The translations under genes and the position numbers were made by a program. 64,000 nt of DNA from Arthrospira sp. PCC 9108 (GTDB lineage Bacteria; Cyanobacteriota; Cyanobacteriia; Cyanobacteriales; Microcoleaceae), in contig CP066886.1 of NCBI GenBank assembly GCA_016745315.1, positions 5,580,501 to 5,644,500 on the forward strand, in the 5' to 3' direction. The notes under the pieces were generated by a model, which had not been told where the DNA came from, did no database searches, and saw nothing but the letters and a program-made list of their open reading frames with translations. Below are positions 19,711 through 28,176 of this stretch, piece after piece (position 1 is the first letter of the stretch; every line of letters begins with the position of its first letter).

Positions 19711-19975
19711 CCTCTAGTGTTGTGGTTAATCGTTCCCACGAAGCTGTTACGGCTCTCGCCCATTCTATCTGGGGGAACAAATCTCCCTAGAATCTAGCCG
19801 GGGTTGGAACCCGGCTAGAAGCAATTATTGACTTCTGCCCCCAGTAACAGGTTGGGGAGGGAAACCTCCCATTTCAATTCGGGGGGCTAGTTATCAATGC
19901 GGTGGGAATCACCCGGTTATCCGCGACTTCCCCCCAGGTGTGAGGGGAAAGTTTCGTCCTTTACCGGCTAGGACT
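19711..19975 (-). ncRNA. Candidate bridge RNA / structured leader of the IS110 element
   Basis: The region directly upstream of the IS110 gene has no open frame but several strong hairpins. CTAGCCGGG/CCCGGCTAG (9 bp, about 19794-19818) and GGGAGG/CCTCCC (about 19856-19871) are perfect, and there are GGTGGGAATCACC-type stems near 19902. In IS110-group elements the bridge RNA comes from the non-coding end upstream of the transposase. The assignment rests on position and structure only; the guide loops were not matched to flanks. Confidence 0.45.
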
Positions 19976-19977
19976 CA

Positions 19978-20241
19978 TCAGGCGGTGAAATCTAGATTTT
20001 CTAAAGCTGATAGTGTATATTCCAAGTCTGCATAAATTTGATTGTGATACATTTCAAGCTGCATTGCATAATTATGCACATTTTGGAATCGTTCATCATT
20101 AGAGATAAAATCGATAACTCTTAGGTGAGTAATGGTGTTATCAATTTCCATTTTGGCTTTAATTAAACAGTTCGAGAAAGAGACTGCCTCTCGTGTCAAA
20201 TCGACCCACGCGCAAAGAGAATTTTCATCCTCGCCAAACAA
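19978..20241 (-). CDS. Small acidic helical protein, unknown
   Basis: 87 residues, MFGEDENSLCAWVDLTREAV onward, largely helical with a C-terminal segment ending LEYTLSALENLDFTA. I do not recognise a family. It lies immediately beyond the IS110 leader, on the same strand, and could be cargo of that element or the first gene of the neighbouring integrated element. The start is uncertain and no strong ribosome-binding site is visible. Confidence 0.45.
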   Translation of the reverse strand: MFGEDENSLCAWVDLTREAVSFSNCLIKAKMEIDNTITHLRVIDFISNDERFQNVHNYAMQLEMYHNQIYADLEYTLSALENLDFTA

Positions 20242-20328
20242 GTGACCAGGAAAATCCGCTGATGTTTTTTGTCCAGGCGGTGAAACCCGCTAGGCAAATT
20301 GGCGGCCTCGGCTTTTGGTTTGACCATA

Positions 20329-20437
20329 GGCTTTTTACCTATATATAGGGTGTGCTTTTGCGATCGCCTGACCAACCCCAAGGCGATCGCATCAATCTAC
20401 CAGCTTCCCCGCTCTCAACATCCGGCTTTTTACCTAT
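20329..20437. promoter_or_regulatory. Direct repeat GGCTTTTTACCTAT, possible operator
   Basis: The 14-base sequence GGCTTTTTACCTAT occurs at 20329-20342 and 20424-20437, the second just before the ribbon-helix-helix gene. The core TTACCTATA recurs near 21672 and 22780 in the same element. Confidence 0.4.
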
Positions 20438-20498
20438 CGCGCTCGAATAATGGAAGACCCGCAGCACGCTGTACGGGGAAAACAAGAAGTCAGTCTCG

Positions 20499-20806
20499 AT
20501 GACGTTAACGGAAACAGCCGTCGGGCTACTGGATCAGATGGCTCTGGAGCTAAATCTGAATCGGTCCGAATTGGTGGAACAGATTGCCAGGGGGATAATT
20601 TCCAGTCAAGCGGGGAAAGTGTCCCCGGAACAGGCGGGAAAATTCTAGACCTGTTGGAGGAGTTGTTTGCTGGTTTCCATGAGTATGTCAAAAGCCATGA
20701 GGCTCGATTAGAGCAAAGACTGCAAGCCAACCGAGACTATCAATCTCAAATGAAAAAACAAATGGAGAACATCCGACAGGAGATTCTCCAACAGGTTTCT
20801 AAATAA
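20499..20806 (+). pseudogene. Ribbon-helix-helix regulator with coiled-coil tail, one-base frameshift
   Basis: From the ATG at 20499 the frame reads MTLTETAVGLLDQMALELNL then NRSELVEQIARGII, a clear ribbon-helix-helix DNA-binding pattern. It stops at TAG (20646-20648). One additional A in the AAAA run just before would continue into LDLLEELFAGFHEYVKSHEA and a coiled coil (RLEQRLQANRDYQSQMKKQ), which ends at 20806. The whole was therefore probably one protein of about 100 residues controlling this element. A rival frame from 20450 covers the same DNA but has a low-complexity N-terminus. The shift may be a sequencing error. Confidence 0.55.
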
Positions 20807-20810
20807 ATTA

Positions 20811-20846
20811 AGCGCCCTTCGTGTCCACGAAGGGTGCTTTCTATTT
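20811..20846 (+). terminator. Rho-independent terminator after the RHH gene
   Basis: The stem CCCTTCGTG/CACGAAGGG is followed by TGCTTTCTATTTT. It separates the RHH gene from the next two genes. Confidence 0.75.
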
Positions 20847-20882
20847 TGGCACGCTGCTAAACCCTCAAGAAACAAATGGACT

Positions 20883-21311
20883 ATGGCACAACACTTTTCT
20901 AACCTTCAAACTGTCACCGGTGAAAAGGCGATCGCTAATAAAGTCACCGATTCCGTCACCCTGGGTGACGCAAAAGTTAAAAATTTAAACGCGCCGTTAC
21001 GCGCGATCGCTCATAACCCGACCGACACAATCCCAAGCGTTCCTTCAGAAGTGCTGGAACTTGAGTCCAAAGTGCTGGAACTTCAGTCCGAAGTGCTGGA
21101 ACTACGAGAACTTATCGGGAGGAATTATGCAGCTTTCCGCCAAGTCGCCCGTTATCTTGATGTGGCGATCGCCCTAAATTTTAGCGACCTTCCTTGTGCC
21201 CATAAGCTCCGGTTGGCTCGTGATATAGCCAAGCAATCCTACGGCAACATTTTGGCTATAAATAGTCGAGTGAGATCTGGGGAAGATGATAACAGGGGGT
21301 CAGGCCGATGA
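20883..21311 (+). CDS. Coiled-coil protein, unknown, with triplicated heptads
   Basis: 142 residues. A tandem sevenfold unit, EVLELES-KVLELQS-EVLELRE (residues about 56-76), is encoded by near-identical 21-base repeats and forms a short coiled coil. A helical C-terminus follows (LDVAIALNFSDLPCAHKLRLA). The N-terminus contains the first copy of a 17-bp palindrome. The stop overlaps the next start by four bases (ATGA), implying co-translation. I do not recognise the family; a dimeric accessory of the next gene is possible. Confidence 0.65.
   Translation: MAQHFSNLQTVTGEKAIANKVTDSVTLGDAKVKNLNAPLRAIAHNPTDTIPSVPSEVLELESKVLELQSEVLELRELIGRNYAAFRQVARYLDVAIALNFSDLPCAHKLRLARDIAKQSYGNILAINSRVRSGEDDNRGSGR
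20954..20970. promoter_or_regulatory. 17-bp palindrome, copy 1
   Basis: Perfect palindrome CGTCACCCTGGGTGACG around a central T, inside the coiled-coil gene. Confidence 0.6.
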
Positions 21312-21856
21312 GGGAAAAATCTAAGTCACCGAGGCAGCTTTCCGTCATAATATCGTCACCCTGGGTGACGGATTCTGAAAGTGTAGAACCATTCGATCCG
21401 GCTTGGGATGATATGGATGTCTTTATGGCGCTGGACAAATGTCCGAATCAAGACCACAAACAACTCGCCCAATCCACTGATATCCCGATATCTCGTGTAG
21501 TCAAGTCTCTGGAAAGGTTACGCGAGAAAGGTAAGGTTAAGTATTTGGGATGGATAGCCGTCACCCTGGGTGACGAAAATTTATCCCCGGTGAACACTTC
21601 TCAGAGCGATCGCCTAACTGTTCGCTGGAAAGCTAAGTCAACCGCCCAAGACACCAACGGGAATAAATATGCTTACCTATATAGGGGAAAAAAGCAGGTT
21701 TGTTACCTTGCCGGCCCCCATCTATCGGAAAAAGCTAAAGCGATCGCCGACCAAATAGAACAGTGGATCGAGTCCGGCTTATCTCTCGAAACTATCCTAG
21801 AAAAACTTCCCGCACTTAAATCGGGTGGTTGGAAATCCCCAGATAGCAACTCCTAA
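21308..21856 (+). CDS. Winged-helix DNA-binding protein, unknown
   Basis: 182 residues. A winged-helix-like segment at about 43-78 (LDKCPNQDHKQLAQSTDIPI then SRVVKSLERLREKGKVKYLG) resembles MarR/replication-type wHTH domains. The C-terminal part (SEKAKAIADQIEQWIESGLS) is helical. Two copies of the 17-bp palindrome lie in its own coding sequence. It overlaps the preceding gene by four bases and is followed by a terminator. It is probably the element's regulator or partition/replication factor; the role is inferred. Confidence 0.68.
   Translation: MREKSKSPRQLSVIISSPWVTDSESVEPFDPAWDDMDVFMALDKCPNQDHKQLAQSTDIPISRVVKSLERLREKGKVKYLGWIAVTLGDENLSPVNTSQSDRLTVRWKAKSTAQDTNGNKYAYLYRGKKQVCYLAGPHLSEKAKAIADQIEQWIESGLSLETILEKLPALKSGGWKSPDSNS
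21354..21370. promoter_or_regulatory. 17-bp palindrome, copy 2
   Basis: Identical CGTCACCCTGGGTGACG, here read in a different codon phase (SPWVTD) from copies 1 and 3 (VTLGD). Confidence 0.6.
21559..21575. promoter_or_regulatory. 17-bp palindrome, copy 3
   Basis: Identical CGTCACCCTGGGTGACG, 205 bases after copy 2. Confidence 0.6.
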
Positions 21857-21865
21857 ATTTTCCAC

Positions 21866-21896
21866 AGGGGGAGACTTTACTCCCCCGAAAAATTTT
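21866..21896 (+). terminator. Terminator after the winged-helix gene
   Basis: GGGGGAG/CTCCCCC stem with a six-base loop, followed by GAAAAATTTT. Confidence 0.75.
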
Positions 21897-22133
21897 ATGA
21901 TTTCACAGAAAAATCAATGAGCATTTTTTAACCCTAAACAGCGCTATTTGCTACTGTAAAATGGTTAGCGCCGTTGGCTGTGTGTAAGAGTCTTTGATGT
22001 TTTAGACAAAATACCAAGCAGCCCGGTTTAGTGCTAAAATTGGCGGAATCTAGGGCAGTTACTTCTCGATCTGTGTTTGGCTAGTAGCACCCACTTTCCT
22101 CTGATGTCTGGCAACCTTAAGTCATCGACTGCC

Positions 22134-22721
22134 TTAGATTTCATCGATCGCGTCTCGGATTTTTTGAGGATCAGCATCAATGTAGCGCTGCAAAGATGCC
22201 ATAGATTTGTGACCTGTGATAGCCATGATGGTTCTGGTATTGACTCCCTTGTTATAAAGTTTGGTAATGAAAGTGCGGCGGTAACTGTGAAGCGAGTAAC
22301 CCTCATTTTGTAAACCCAGTTGAGCGATCGCTTTCCGGTGAAAAGAGTCGAACGCTTGAACTGTCACGGGCTTGGATATATCAGATGGGCTGGGAAATAG
22401 AAAATCGCCGCCACCGATGCGGTAGGTTCCAAGAATCTCTCTAAGTTTTTGGGAGATGGGAACTTGGCGGACTCCCCCATCTTTCCCGCCCGATCGCTTT
22501 CTAGTTTCAGACCGAAAAGTTATTTCTGGCAGGACAATGTGGGAAGCTGGGGAAACATAAACATCAGGGACTCGTAGTAACCTCACCGCTCCTACTCGTT
22601 CACCGGTGTACATCAAGATGGCAAGTAAAGTTTGCTGCCAGGGATATTTACAGCGTTTGATTATCTTGTCGGCGATCGCATCAGGAATGATTGATGCTTT
22701 ACCAATGCGGTTTTTTTTCAT
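22134..22721 (-). CDS. Tyrosine recombinase (integrase), catalytic domain only
   Basis: 195 residues covering a phage-integrase catalytic domain: Arg in YTGERVGAVRLLRV, the HSYRRTF box (His and second Arg), GHKS and the nucleophile in SLQRYIDAD. There is no N-terminal core-binding domain, although the start at 22721 is convincing, so it may be a minimal or truncated form. It probably integrates or excises the neighbouring element. The genes on its two sides read away from or convergently with it, and I found no tRNA attachment site nearby. Confidence 0.85.
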   Translation of the reverse strand: MKKNRIGKASIIPDAIADKIIKRCKYPWQQTLLAILMYTGERVGAVRLLRVPDVYVSPASHIVLPEITFRSETRKRSGGKDGGVRQVPISQKLREILGTYRIGGGDFLFPSPSDISKPVTVQAFDSFHRKAIAQLGLQNEGYSLHSYRRTFITKLYNKGVNTRTIMAITGHKSMASLQRYIDADPQKIRDAIDEI

Positions 22722-22926
22722 GAATTCGTGTCTGTAGGGAATTTCCCCCAGTTGCCTAGCCGACGAGGTAAAGCGATCGGCTTACCTATATGACTATTGT
22801 AGGGTTCGGGCGGGGAGAATATTAGTTTTCGCGCCGACTTGGGGGAAAGTTTGGCGGCGAGCGATCGGATCAGCCTTCTCTATATTTGTTTACTAACCGG
22901 TAATACTCTCCCCTATTTTTGTGAAT

Positions 22927-23889
22927 TTACCAATCCTCCCATGGTAAAAACTGCGTTATCTCAAATTCTCCCCCTTGTTTTGGGTCTGTGCTGTTGGGCG
23001 TGTAAATGCAACGGCAAAGTCCTAATCCGGGAGCTAAAAAAGAACCTTCAGCTTTAAACAGCAAAATATAGCGAGACAGAGTAGGAGTCAGATTAAAAGC
23101 TCCCCCTGTGTCAGGAACTGTAATAACAGAGCATCGATTTGTTATCCATTTTTCAAGATTATCTATGTCAATATGTGAACTCAAAACATTAGAAAACAAT
23201 GCAACTTGAGATATTGCCATCCACATGGTTTCACGAGGACATAGTAAAATCTCGATATTAGTTCCTTCCTTGATAACAGACGTAGAAATTCCGTCATTCC
23301 CAATGTAGGCATAAAGATTATGGGTAATATTAAAAACATATTGTTTACCGGGCAAAAAAGCATCAAATTGCCAGGCTCTAACTGCTCCCTCTGTTGTAGT
23401 CCACGTTCCCCAGAACCTATTATAAGTATCTACGTCATCATAATTAACTTGAGAATCAGAACTTATAAACGATGGAAGTTTGTTTATATTGGAATCTAAG
23501 GAAATAAACGGTCTAATTGATAAATCTGGGATAGGCATATCGTCCTCGATTTCGCTTCCTATGTTGTAGTCAATTTCCGTATCTTGGCGCACCCAGATAG
23601 AGAGAATCTGAGTTGTGGGGCTGCTTGCTAAAACACCAATCCCCCCATCACTCCCATCGGAATAGAAGCCATTTTCAAAAACAGGTAAGGATAAATCAGA
23701 CCCTACCCACCGAATAGAAAAAGGATTGTCGGCTTGGATGGTGATTTCCCGACGGACTAATAATGGCGTGGCGGGGACTATTTCAATCTCTTCCCCTGCG
23801 GTGAGTTGAAAATAACCTGACTTAATATGGCGATAATAAGCGCCGCCGCCCCCGCCACCGGTAGGACGCATTTCAAACCGAATAGGCAT
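22927..23889 (-). CDS. Unknown beta-rich protein of the integrated element
   Basis: 320 residues. A GGGGGG stretch near residue 11 is followed by alternating short strands (SGYFQLTAGEEIEIVPATPL), a pattern seen in virion surface or receptor-binding proteins but not diagnostic. No signal peptide or membrane segment. It is divergent from the gene cluster starting at 23928, so the 38 bases between must hold both promoters or leaders. I do not recognise a family. Confidence 0.7.
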   Translation of the reverse strand: MPIRFEMRPTGGGGGGAYYRHIKSGYFQLTAGEEIEIVPATPLLVRREITIQADNPFSIRWVGSDLSLPVFENGFYSDGSDGGIGVLASSPTTQILSIWVRQDTEIDYNIGSEIEDDMPIPDLSIRPFISLDSNINKLPSFISSDSQVNYDDVDTYNRFWGTWTTTEGAVRAWQFDAFLPGKQYVFNITHNLYAYIGNDGISTSVIKEGTNIEILLCPRETMWMAISQVALFSNVLSSHIDIDNLEKWITNRCSVITVPDTGGAFNLTPTLSRYILLFKAEGSFLAPGLGLCRCIYTPNSTDPKQGGEFEITQFLPWEDW

Positions 23890-23927
23890 TTATAGTAAAA
23901 TGGAATGAGTTGTCTCTATTGTCGCAT

Positions 23928-24440
23928 ATGAACATCACGCCGGGACTTTATCCCGATTTTTCTGAAACTACCTTAGAAGCCTTAGTTTTAGCAATGGGGC
24001 GGCAATTGTTGCAAAGGCAGAAAAACTTAGTCGTTAATATCACCGGGAAAGATATTATGGATCTGTCTCTGGATGAGGAGGCTTCTGTTGTTAATCTGGA
24101 TATTGACGAGTTAGAAGGTTTTATTGATGACGGTGCGATCGCAGTAGTAGAACCATTTCTTGTGGGCTTTCAACCCGGAACGGGTAGCTATCCTTTTAAT
24201 CAACAAAATCTATGTAGCGCTCTACTGCATTTGGTAATGTATCAACACGCCGCCGAATTTAGCCCCACACTCAATCCCGAACCCGCCAGAAAACATTGTG
24301 AGTTTACCATAGGACCTAACATTCGTGGAAGTGGAACTTATCCATTAATACTTACCATTACTTTAACAGACTATCCTGTAATCATTAGCTACAGCGACGG
24401 CATGACTTCAACCGCACAACCATACTTATTAACGCCTTAA
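23928..24440 (+). CDS. Unknown protein, first gene of the virus-like cluster
   Basis: 170 residues from the ATG at 23928 (MNITPGLYPDFSETTLEAL). It contains an acidic helical segment (SLDEEASVVNLDIDELEGFI) and a C-terminal beta-rich part (YPLILTITLTDYPVIISYSD). It ends three bases before the next ATG. No family is recognised; the tight spacing suggests it is co-transcribed with the downstream genes. Confidence 0.7.
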   Translation: MNITPGLYPDFSETTLEALVLAMGRQLLQRQKNLVVNITGKDIMDLSLDEEASVVNLDIDELEGFIDDGAIAVVEPFLVGFQPGTGSYPFNQQNLCSALLHLVMYQHAAEFSPTLNPEPARKHCEFTIGPNIRGSGTYPLILTITLTDYPVIISYSDGMTSTAQPYLLTP

Positions 24441-24443
24441 ACT

Positions 24444-25319
24444 ATGGCAGAAAATCGCTGATCAGAAACCGACACATTTTCATTTGAAATTAATGAAAGT
24501 AATGCCAGTAATTATGTTACAGACCCATTAACACTTTTGGCTGTCTCTGATGTCGTCAACTCAATGTCTAACAATATTGACCCTAGATGGCTATGGCGTG
24601 CTAATGTTTTCCTAGAAAGTCTCACCGCCTCAGTTTGGTGTCCAAGTTTTCCCCGGTCTCCTTATCCTGAATTTTACCCAGAGGATTCGGCGGCAGAAAG
24701 AGCAGCCAAATTAATGAAATTAGAGAGCAATCATCCTAAATTTGGGTGGCAATTGCTTAGAAGAAAAAGCGCTACCGGTTCATGGGTCGAGGCAGCTTGT
24801 CCTGTTATTCAAAACCGAGGGAGGCGGTTTTATGTTCCTCTAATTAATCCTTACTTAACAGCAAACGAGGTCAAAATACTTGGCAGTGCTGACCAATTGG
24901 GTGTAAGTTTTAAGGATTATGGCAACGGCATATTAGGGGGCGGTTCAATAGCCAGTAATCGCATCTATGACACTCTTTACATCGAGGGAGAACATAGAGT
25001 AGAATTAGATTTAATATTGATGGCTAAACGTCCGGCTAATACAGTGATGAACACAGTCACTGTAAGCCCTAATCCCATGTTAATAGCCCCCGCTAATCTA
25101 AGCCGTGCTTATTTTGAAATTCAAAATCAGGGAGAAATTGAGCTCCTTTGGGGTTTTGGCACATTGGGAAGTGACGCGACAAGCCATCCATTCAAAATGC
25201 CACCCGGCCAGATTTATTATCCAGGTAATGTAGCCGGATTTATACCAACTGACGCGATATGGGCAAAAGTAAAAGAGGGAACGACAACTGTTCTGATTAT
25301 GGAGAGTTATTATCAATGA
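24444..25319 (+). pseudogene. Unknown protein with a stop at codon 6; probably a structural protein
   Basis: From ATG 24444 the frame reads MAENR, a TGA at 24459-24461, then SETDTFSFEINESNASNYV without interruption to 25319. The whole frame after the stop has coding character (SVWCPSFPRSPYPEFYPED, RRFYVPLINPYLTANEV, and beta-strands near the end), and the end overlaps the next gene. The upstream stop could be a single mutation, or translation may restart inside. No family is recognised. The beta-rich C-terminus with GFIPTDAIWAKVKEGTTTV would suit a coat or spike protein, but this is a guess. Confidence 0.6.
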
Positions 25320-25888
25320 CCACAGCTTTATATAGCAGTGAAAATACCGAGGATTTAAGTTATCTACCAGAGGGACAATATGAAGTAGATGCAGTTAATT
25401 TGTGGAATAGTGATTTATCATCAATGCTTTATGCTAAAAAGGTGATATTCAAACGCCACTTTTTGCTTCCCGGTTCTCCATCTGATGCTTTTCCTTTCAT
25501 TCGAGAGTTAAAAGCCTTGGCTAATGTTCCCATACAATACAGGACAATTAATGAATTTCCGAAAACGGATCGACAAACGGATAAAACGGATTTAAGACGC
25601 AAAGATAACTATCGTTTTCTTGTTGAGCAATGGTTAGAGAGAATTGAGTATCTATGCCAAACTTTTGACTTTTTAGAAGTGTTGCCAGTCACTGCCATGT
25701 TAATGTCTTGGAGAAGCCCGTATCTGCCTAATGCTTATTTTATGCTAAAAAAACGGGAAACGATTAATTCGGTTTCTTTGGAAGCGATCGAGGCGATGGA
25801 ACCAGAATGGCTGACTGATAATCGGGTGTTGTCTGAGGAGGGATGGAGGCAATTATTTATTAATTGGGATGAGGAATTTTTGTCATGA
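25316..25888 (+). CDS. Unknown protein of the virus-like cluster
   Basis: 190 residues from the ATG at 25316 (MTTALYSSENTEDLSYLPEG), overlapping the previous stop by ATGA. Mixed helices with FLEVLPVTAMLMSWRSPYLP in the middle and an acidic C-terminus (WRQLFINWDEEFLS). It overlaps the next start by four bases in the same way. The chain of ATGA overlaps indicates one polycistronic unit. No recognised family. Confidence 0.72.
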   Translation: MTTALYSSENTEDLSYLPEGQYEVDAVNLWNSDLSSMLYAKKVIFKRHFLLPGSPSDAFPFIRELKALANVPIQYRTINEFPKTDRQTDKTDLRRKDNYRFLVEQWLERIEYLCQTFDFLEVLPVTAMLMSWRSPYLPNAYFMLKKRETINSVSLEAIEAMEPEWLTDNRVLSEEGWRQLFINWDEEFLS

Positions 25889-27729
25889 GAGAGGTAGAAG
25901 AGCGAAGCAGGAGGGTGAAAGACATTGTTAGAAATCGCAACTACAGGCAAGCTGTAGATGTAATAGAAAGAGAGGTCAAAAGATTAGAGGCGGATGATAA
26001 ATCCAGAGTTAGAGTAAGGTTTCCCCGCGACGACGGGGATATTGATATAGACGTTGGGGGAATGGTTGATTTTGCCCGGTCGATGTTGCCCAAAGCAAGC
26101 ATAGAAGCTGAGGATTTACAGGATGGTGGAACTAGGAGAGGGATAAAAACTGAAAAAATAGGCAGCACAGCCCGCGCATTTGTAGACCTTGACGAGGATG
26201 GAAGCCCCAAAGGTTTTGGGGGAACAATTGACAGTATCAATGATGCTAATGTCTCGGTTTACCTTGGGGAATGCGAGCAATCGATGAGCGTAACTATTGG
26301 GGGGAAAACGGTTACCTTTGCCAGAAATGTTTGCGAAGATGATAAAGACGAGGAAACAGAGGAAGATGAAATTGAGACAAGCGAAGATGAAAATGATCTT
26401 AGACCTCCTAAGCTCGATATCCCTCGACCTCCGGCTGGATATTCTCGCCAGTTAGGGGAACTCTATCTAGTTAAAAAAGTATTCTTTTTGTGGGGGTGGT
26501 TTCCAACTTTTACGGAAGCAGGATTAAATTTTATAGCGAAGGGTGAGGGTACAATAACAACAAAATCAAGCTTAATAAGTTCCCTTGAATTTTCCAATGA
26601 ACGTTGGGCGTTCGAGTCTATAACTTTTATGGGAATAGTGCCAGTTTCGGAGACTAGACAGCTTTTTGGGCGTTGGGATAGACTGCGGTTTAGAGATGTT
26701 AAAGTTGGAGTACACTTTAATTATATTAAATCGGTAAGTCAACTAGAATATATCAAGAAATCTCCTACATGGTTTCCCCAGCGTGTATGGACATCATACC
26801 CGATGCTTTCACCTTATTATTTGAAATCAGCCCAGCAGATTAATGTTGCGGTGGCTCCGATAGTTTTTAACCAAATAGAACCAGAAACTGGTAACTATAT
26901 AAGCCATCAACTTTATCAGAGATATATATCCTGGTGCCTTTACCTGGTACCTCTGCCTTATACAGAGAATTTATCTGAACCAGAGCCACCGCCAAGTTTA
27001 CCAATATTACCAGATGATATGGACAAAAACTGTTGTGAAGATTTGATTAAGATGACTCGGGAAATACATAAAGCCCTAGGGGTCAGGAAGTTGTTAGACA
27101 AGAGTTTCCAGGTTCCGTCTAATATGATGATACCAGAAGGTAAAGGGAATCATGCAAATAAGGATTATCTGGAAATCATGTCTGACCTGTTTAAAACCAT
27201 CGATAATTATGGTTTTGATGCTCCGGTTACTGTTAAAGTTCAGGATACGAATAAAGCCCAAAAAGGCGACCAGTCTATAGAGTTAAAGTTTAACTCGCTG
27301 GGGGCTATATTAAAGGCTCAGACTGAACTGTTGATTGAGTTGAAAGGTGATAGTGCTAACCGGTTAAATATTCAGATTCGCCTAGCTTATATAATGACGA
27401 GAATGTATCGGACTTTAGCTAAGTTATATTACAGAACGTCGGCGATTTTGGACGGGTTGGGAATTCCTATTATCTCGAAGGTGGTGACTTTACCGATTGA
27501 GTTTAATGTGTTTGGTAAAAAACACTGGGGAGCTGGTAAGGGATTCGGTAAGGATAGTAAAAAGGGTCAGGAGCCTAAACTTGATTTAAACGATGAAGAC
27601 ACGACAGAAGCTATGTTACCCGATTTATTAGAGATTCATGATTATGAAATAGAGGTTGATGAGTTTAGGTTTAAAAGCACTGACCTTTATGAGATAATTT
27701 TGAATATGGCGGCTAAAATGAGGACATAA
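25885..27729 (+). CDS. Large unknown protein (614 aa), possible minor virion or assembly protein
   Basis: N-terminal charged helix (residues about 1-50, many Arg/Glu). An acidic linker follows at about 150-175 (EDDKDEETEEDEIETSEDEN), then a proline-rich stretch, an aromatic-rich central part (LVKKVFFLWGWFPTFTEAG) and a helical C-terminal half. There is no Walker motif, nuclease motif or terminase signature that I can see. It is the largest protein of the cluster and overlaps the preceding gene by four bases. I do not recognise it. Confidence 0.72.
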   Translation: MREVEERSRRVKDIVRNRNYRQAVDVIEREVKRLEADDKSRVRVRFPRDDGDIDIDVGGMVDFARSMLPKASIEAEDLQDGGTRRGIKTEKIGSTARAFVDLDEDGSPKGFGGTIDSINDANVSVYLGECEQSMSVTIGGKTVTFARNVCEDDKDEETEEDEIETSEDENDLRPPKLDIPRPPAGYSRQLGELYLVKKVFFLWGWFPTFTEAGLNFIAKGEGTITTKSSLISSLEFSNERWAFESITFMGIVPVSETRQLFGRWDRLRFRDVKVGVHFNYIKSVSQLEYIKKSPTWFPQRVWTSYPMLSPYYLKSAQQINVAVAPIVFNQIEPETGNYISHQLYQRYISWCLYLVPLPYTENLSEPEPPPSLPILPDDMDKNCCEDLIKMTREIHKALGVRKLLDKSFQVPSNMMIPEGKGNHANKDYLEIMSDLFKTIDNYGFDAPVTVKVQDTNKAQKGDQSIELKFNSLGAILKAQTELLIELKGDSANRLNIQIRLAYIMTRMYRTLAKLYYRTSAILDGLGIPIISKVVTLPIEFNVFGKKHWGAGKGFGKDSKKGQEPKLDLNDEDTTEAMLPDLLEIHDYEIEVDEFRFKSTDLYEIILNMAAKMRT

Positions 27730-27731
27730 TC

Positions 27732-28172
27732 GTGACCAAAAGAAATCCCCCCCGTGGTTCTAATCGCCCTCCGAGGGATTCCGGTAGTGGTGGGAAACCA
27801 CCATCTAAAAAAGATGAAAAAGCCGGGTTAAGAACTGATACCAACAACAGAATAGAGGAAGCGATCGCGGTTTTAGATTTTCGGCTACACTTAGAATATT
27901 TAAATGTAGCTTCAGCCGTTGGGGGCGGCGATTTTGAACAGTTTAAACGTTCTTGGTTGATGAATTACTATAATGCTATGACAGAACCGAGGTTTAAAGA
28001 TAAACCCAAAAATCCTCCTACTAGAGAGGAACGGGCACGTCTCTTAAAGACTAATGCTGAGTTGATGATGAATCGCCAAATCAAATCCGATAATTTGTCA
28101 TCGAGGGAAAACCTAAATGAGTTCCGCCAAAGTAAAGACTTATTACCATTCGACGCTGATAATATAGGTTAA
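27732..28172 (+). CDS. Unknown basic protein of the virus-like cluster
   Basis: 146 residues from a GTG two bases after the previous stop. The N-terminus is low-complexity and basic (RNPPRGSNRPPRDSGSGGKP), suggesting nucleic-acid binding or disorder. Helical segments follow, such as NRIEEAIAVLDFRLHLEYLN. No recognised family. Confidence 0.65.
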   Translation: MTKRNPPRGSNRPPRDSGSGGKPPSKKDEKAGLRTDTNNRIEEAIAVLDFRLHLEYLNVASAVGGGDFEQFKRSWLMNYYNAMTEPRFKDKPKNPPTREERARLLKTNAELMMNRQIKSDNLSSRENLNEFRQSKDLLPFDADNIG

Positions 28173-28176
28173 GATT

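Noticed and set aside
20299..20502. Plus-strand frame before the RHH gene
   Set aside because: Low-quality composition, overlaps the operator-like repeats, and is explained by the neighbouring frames.
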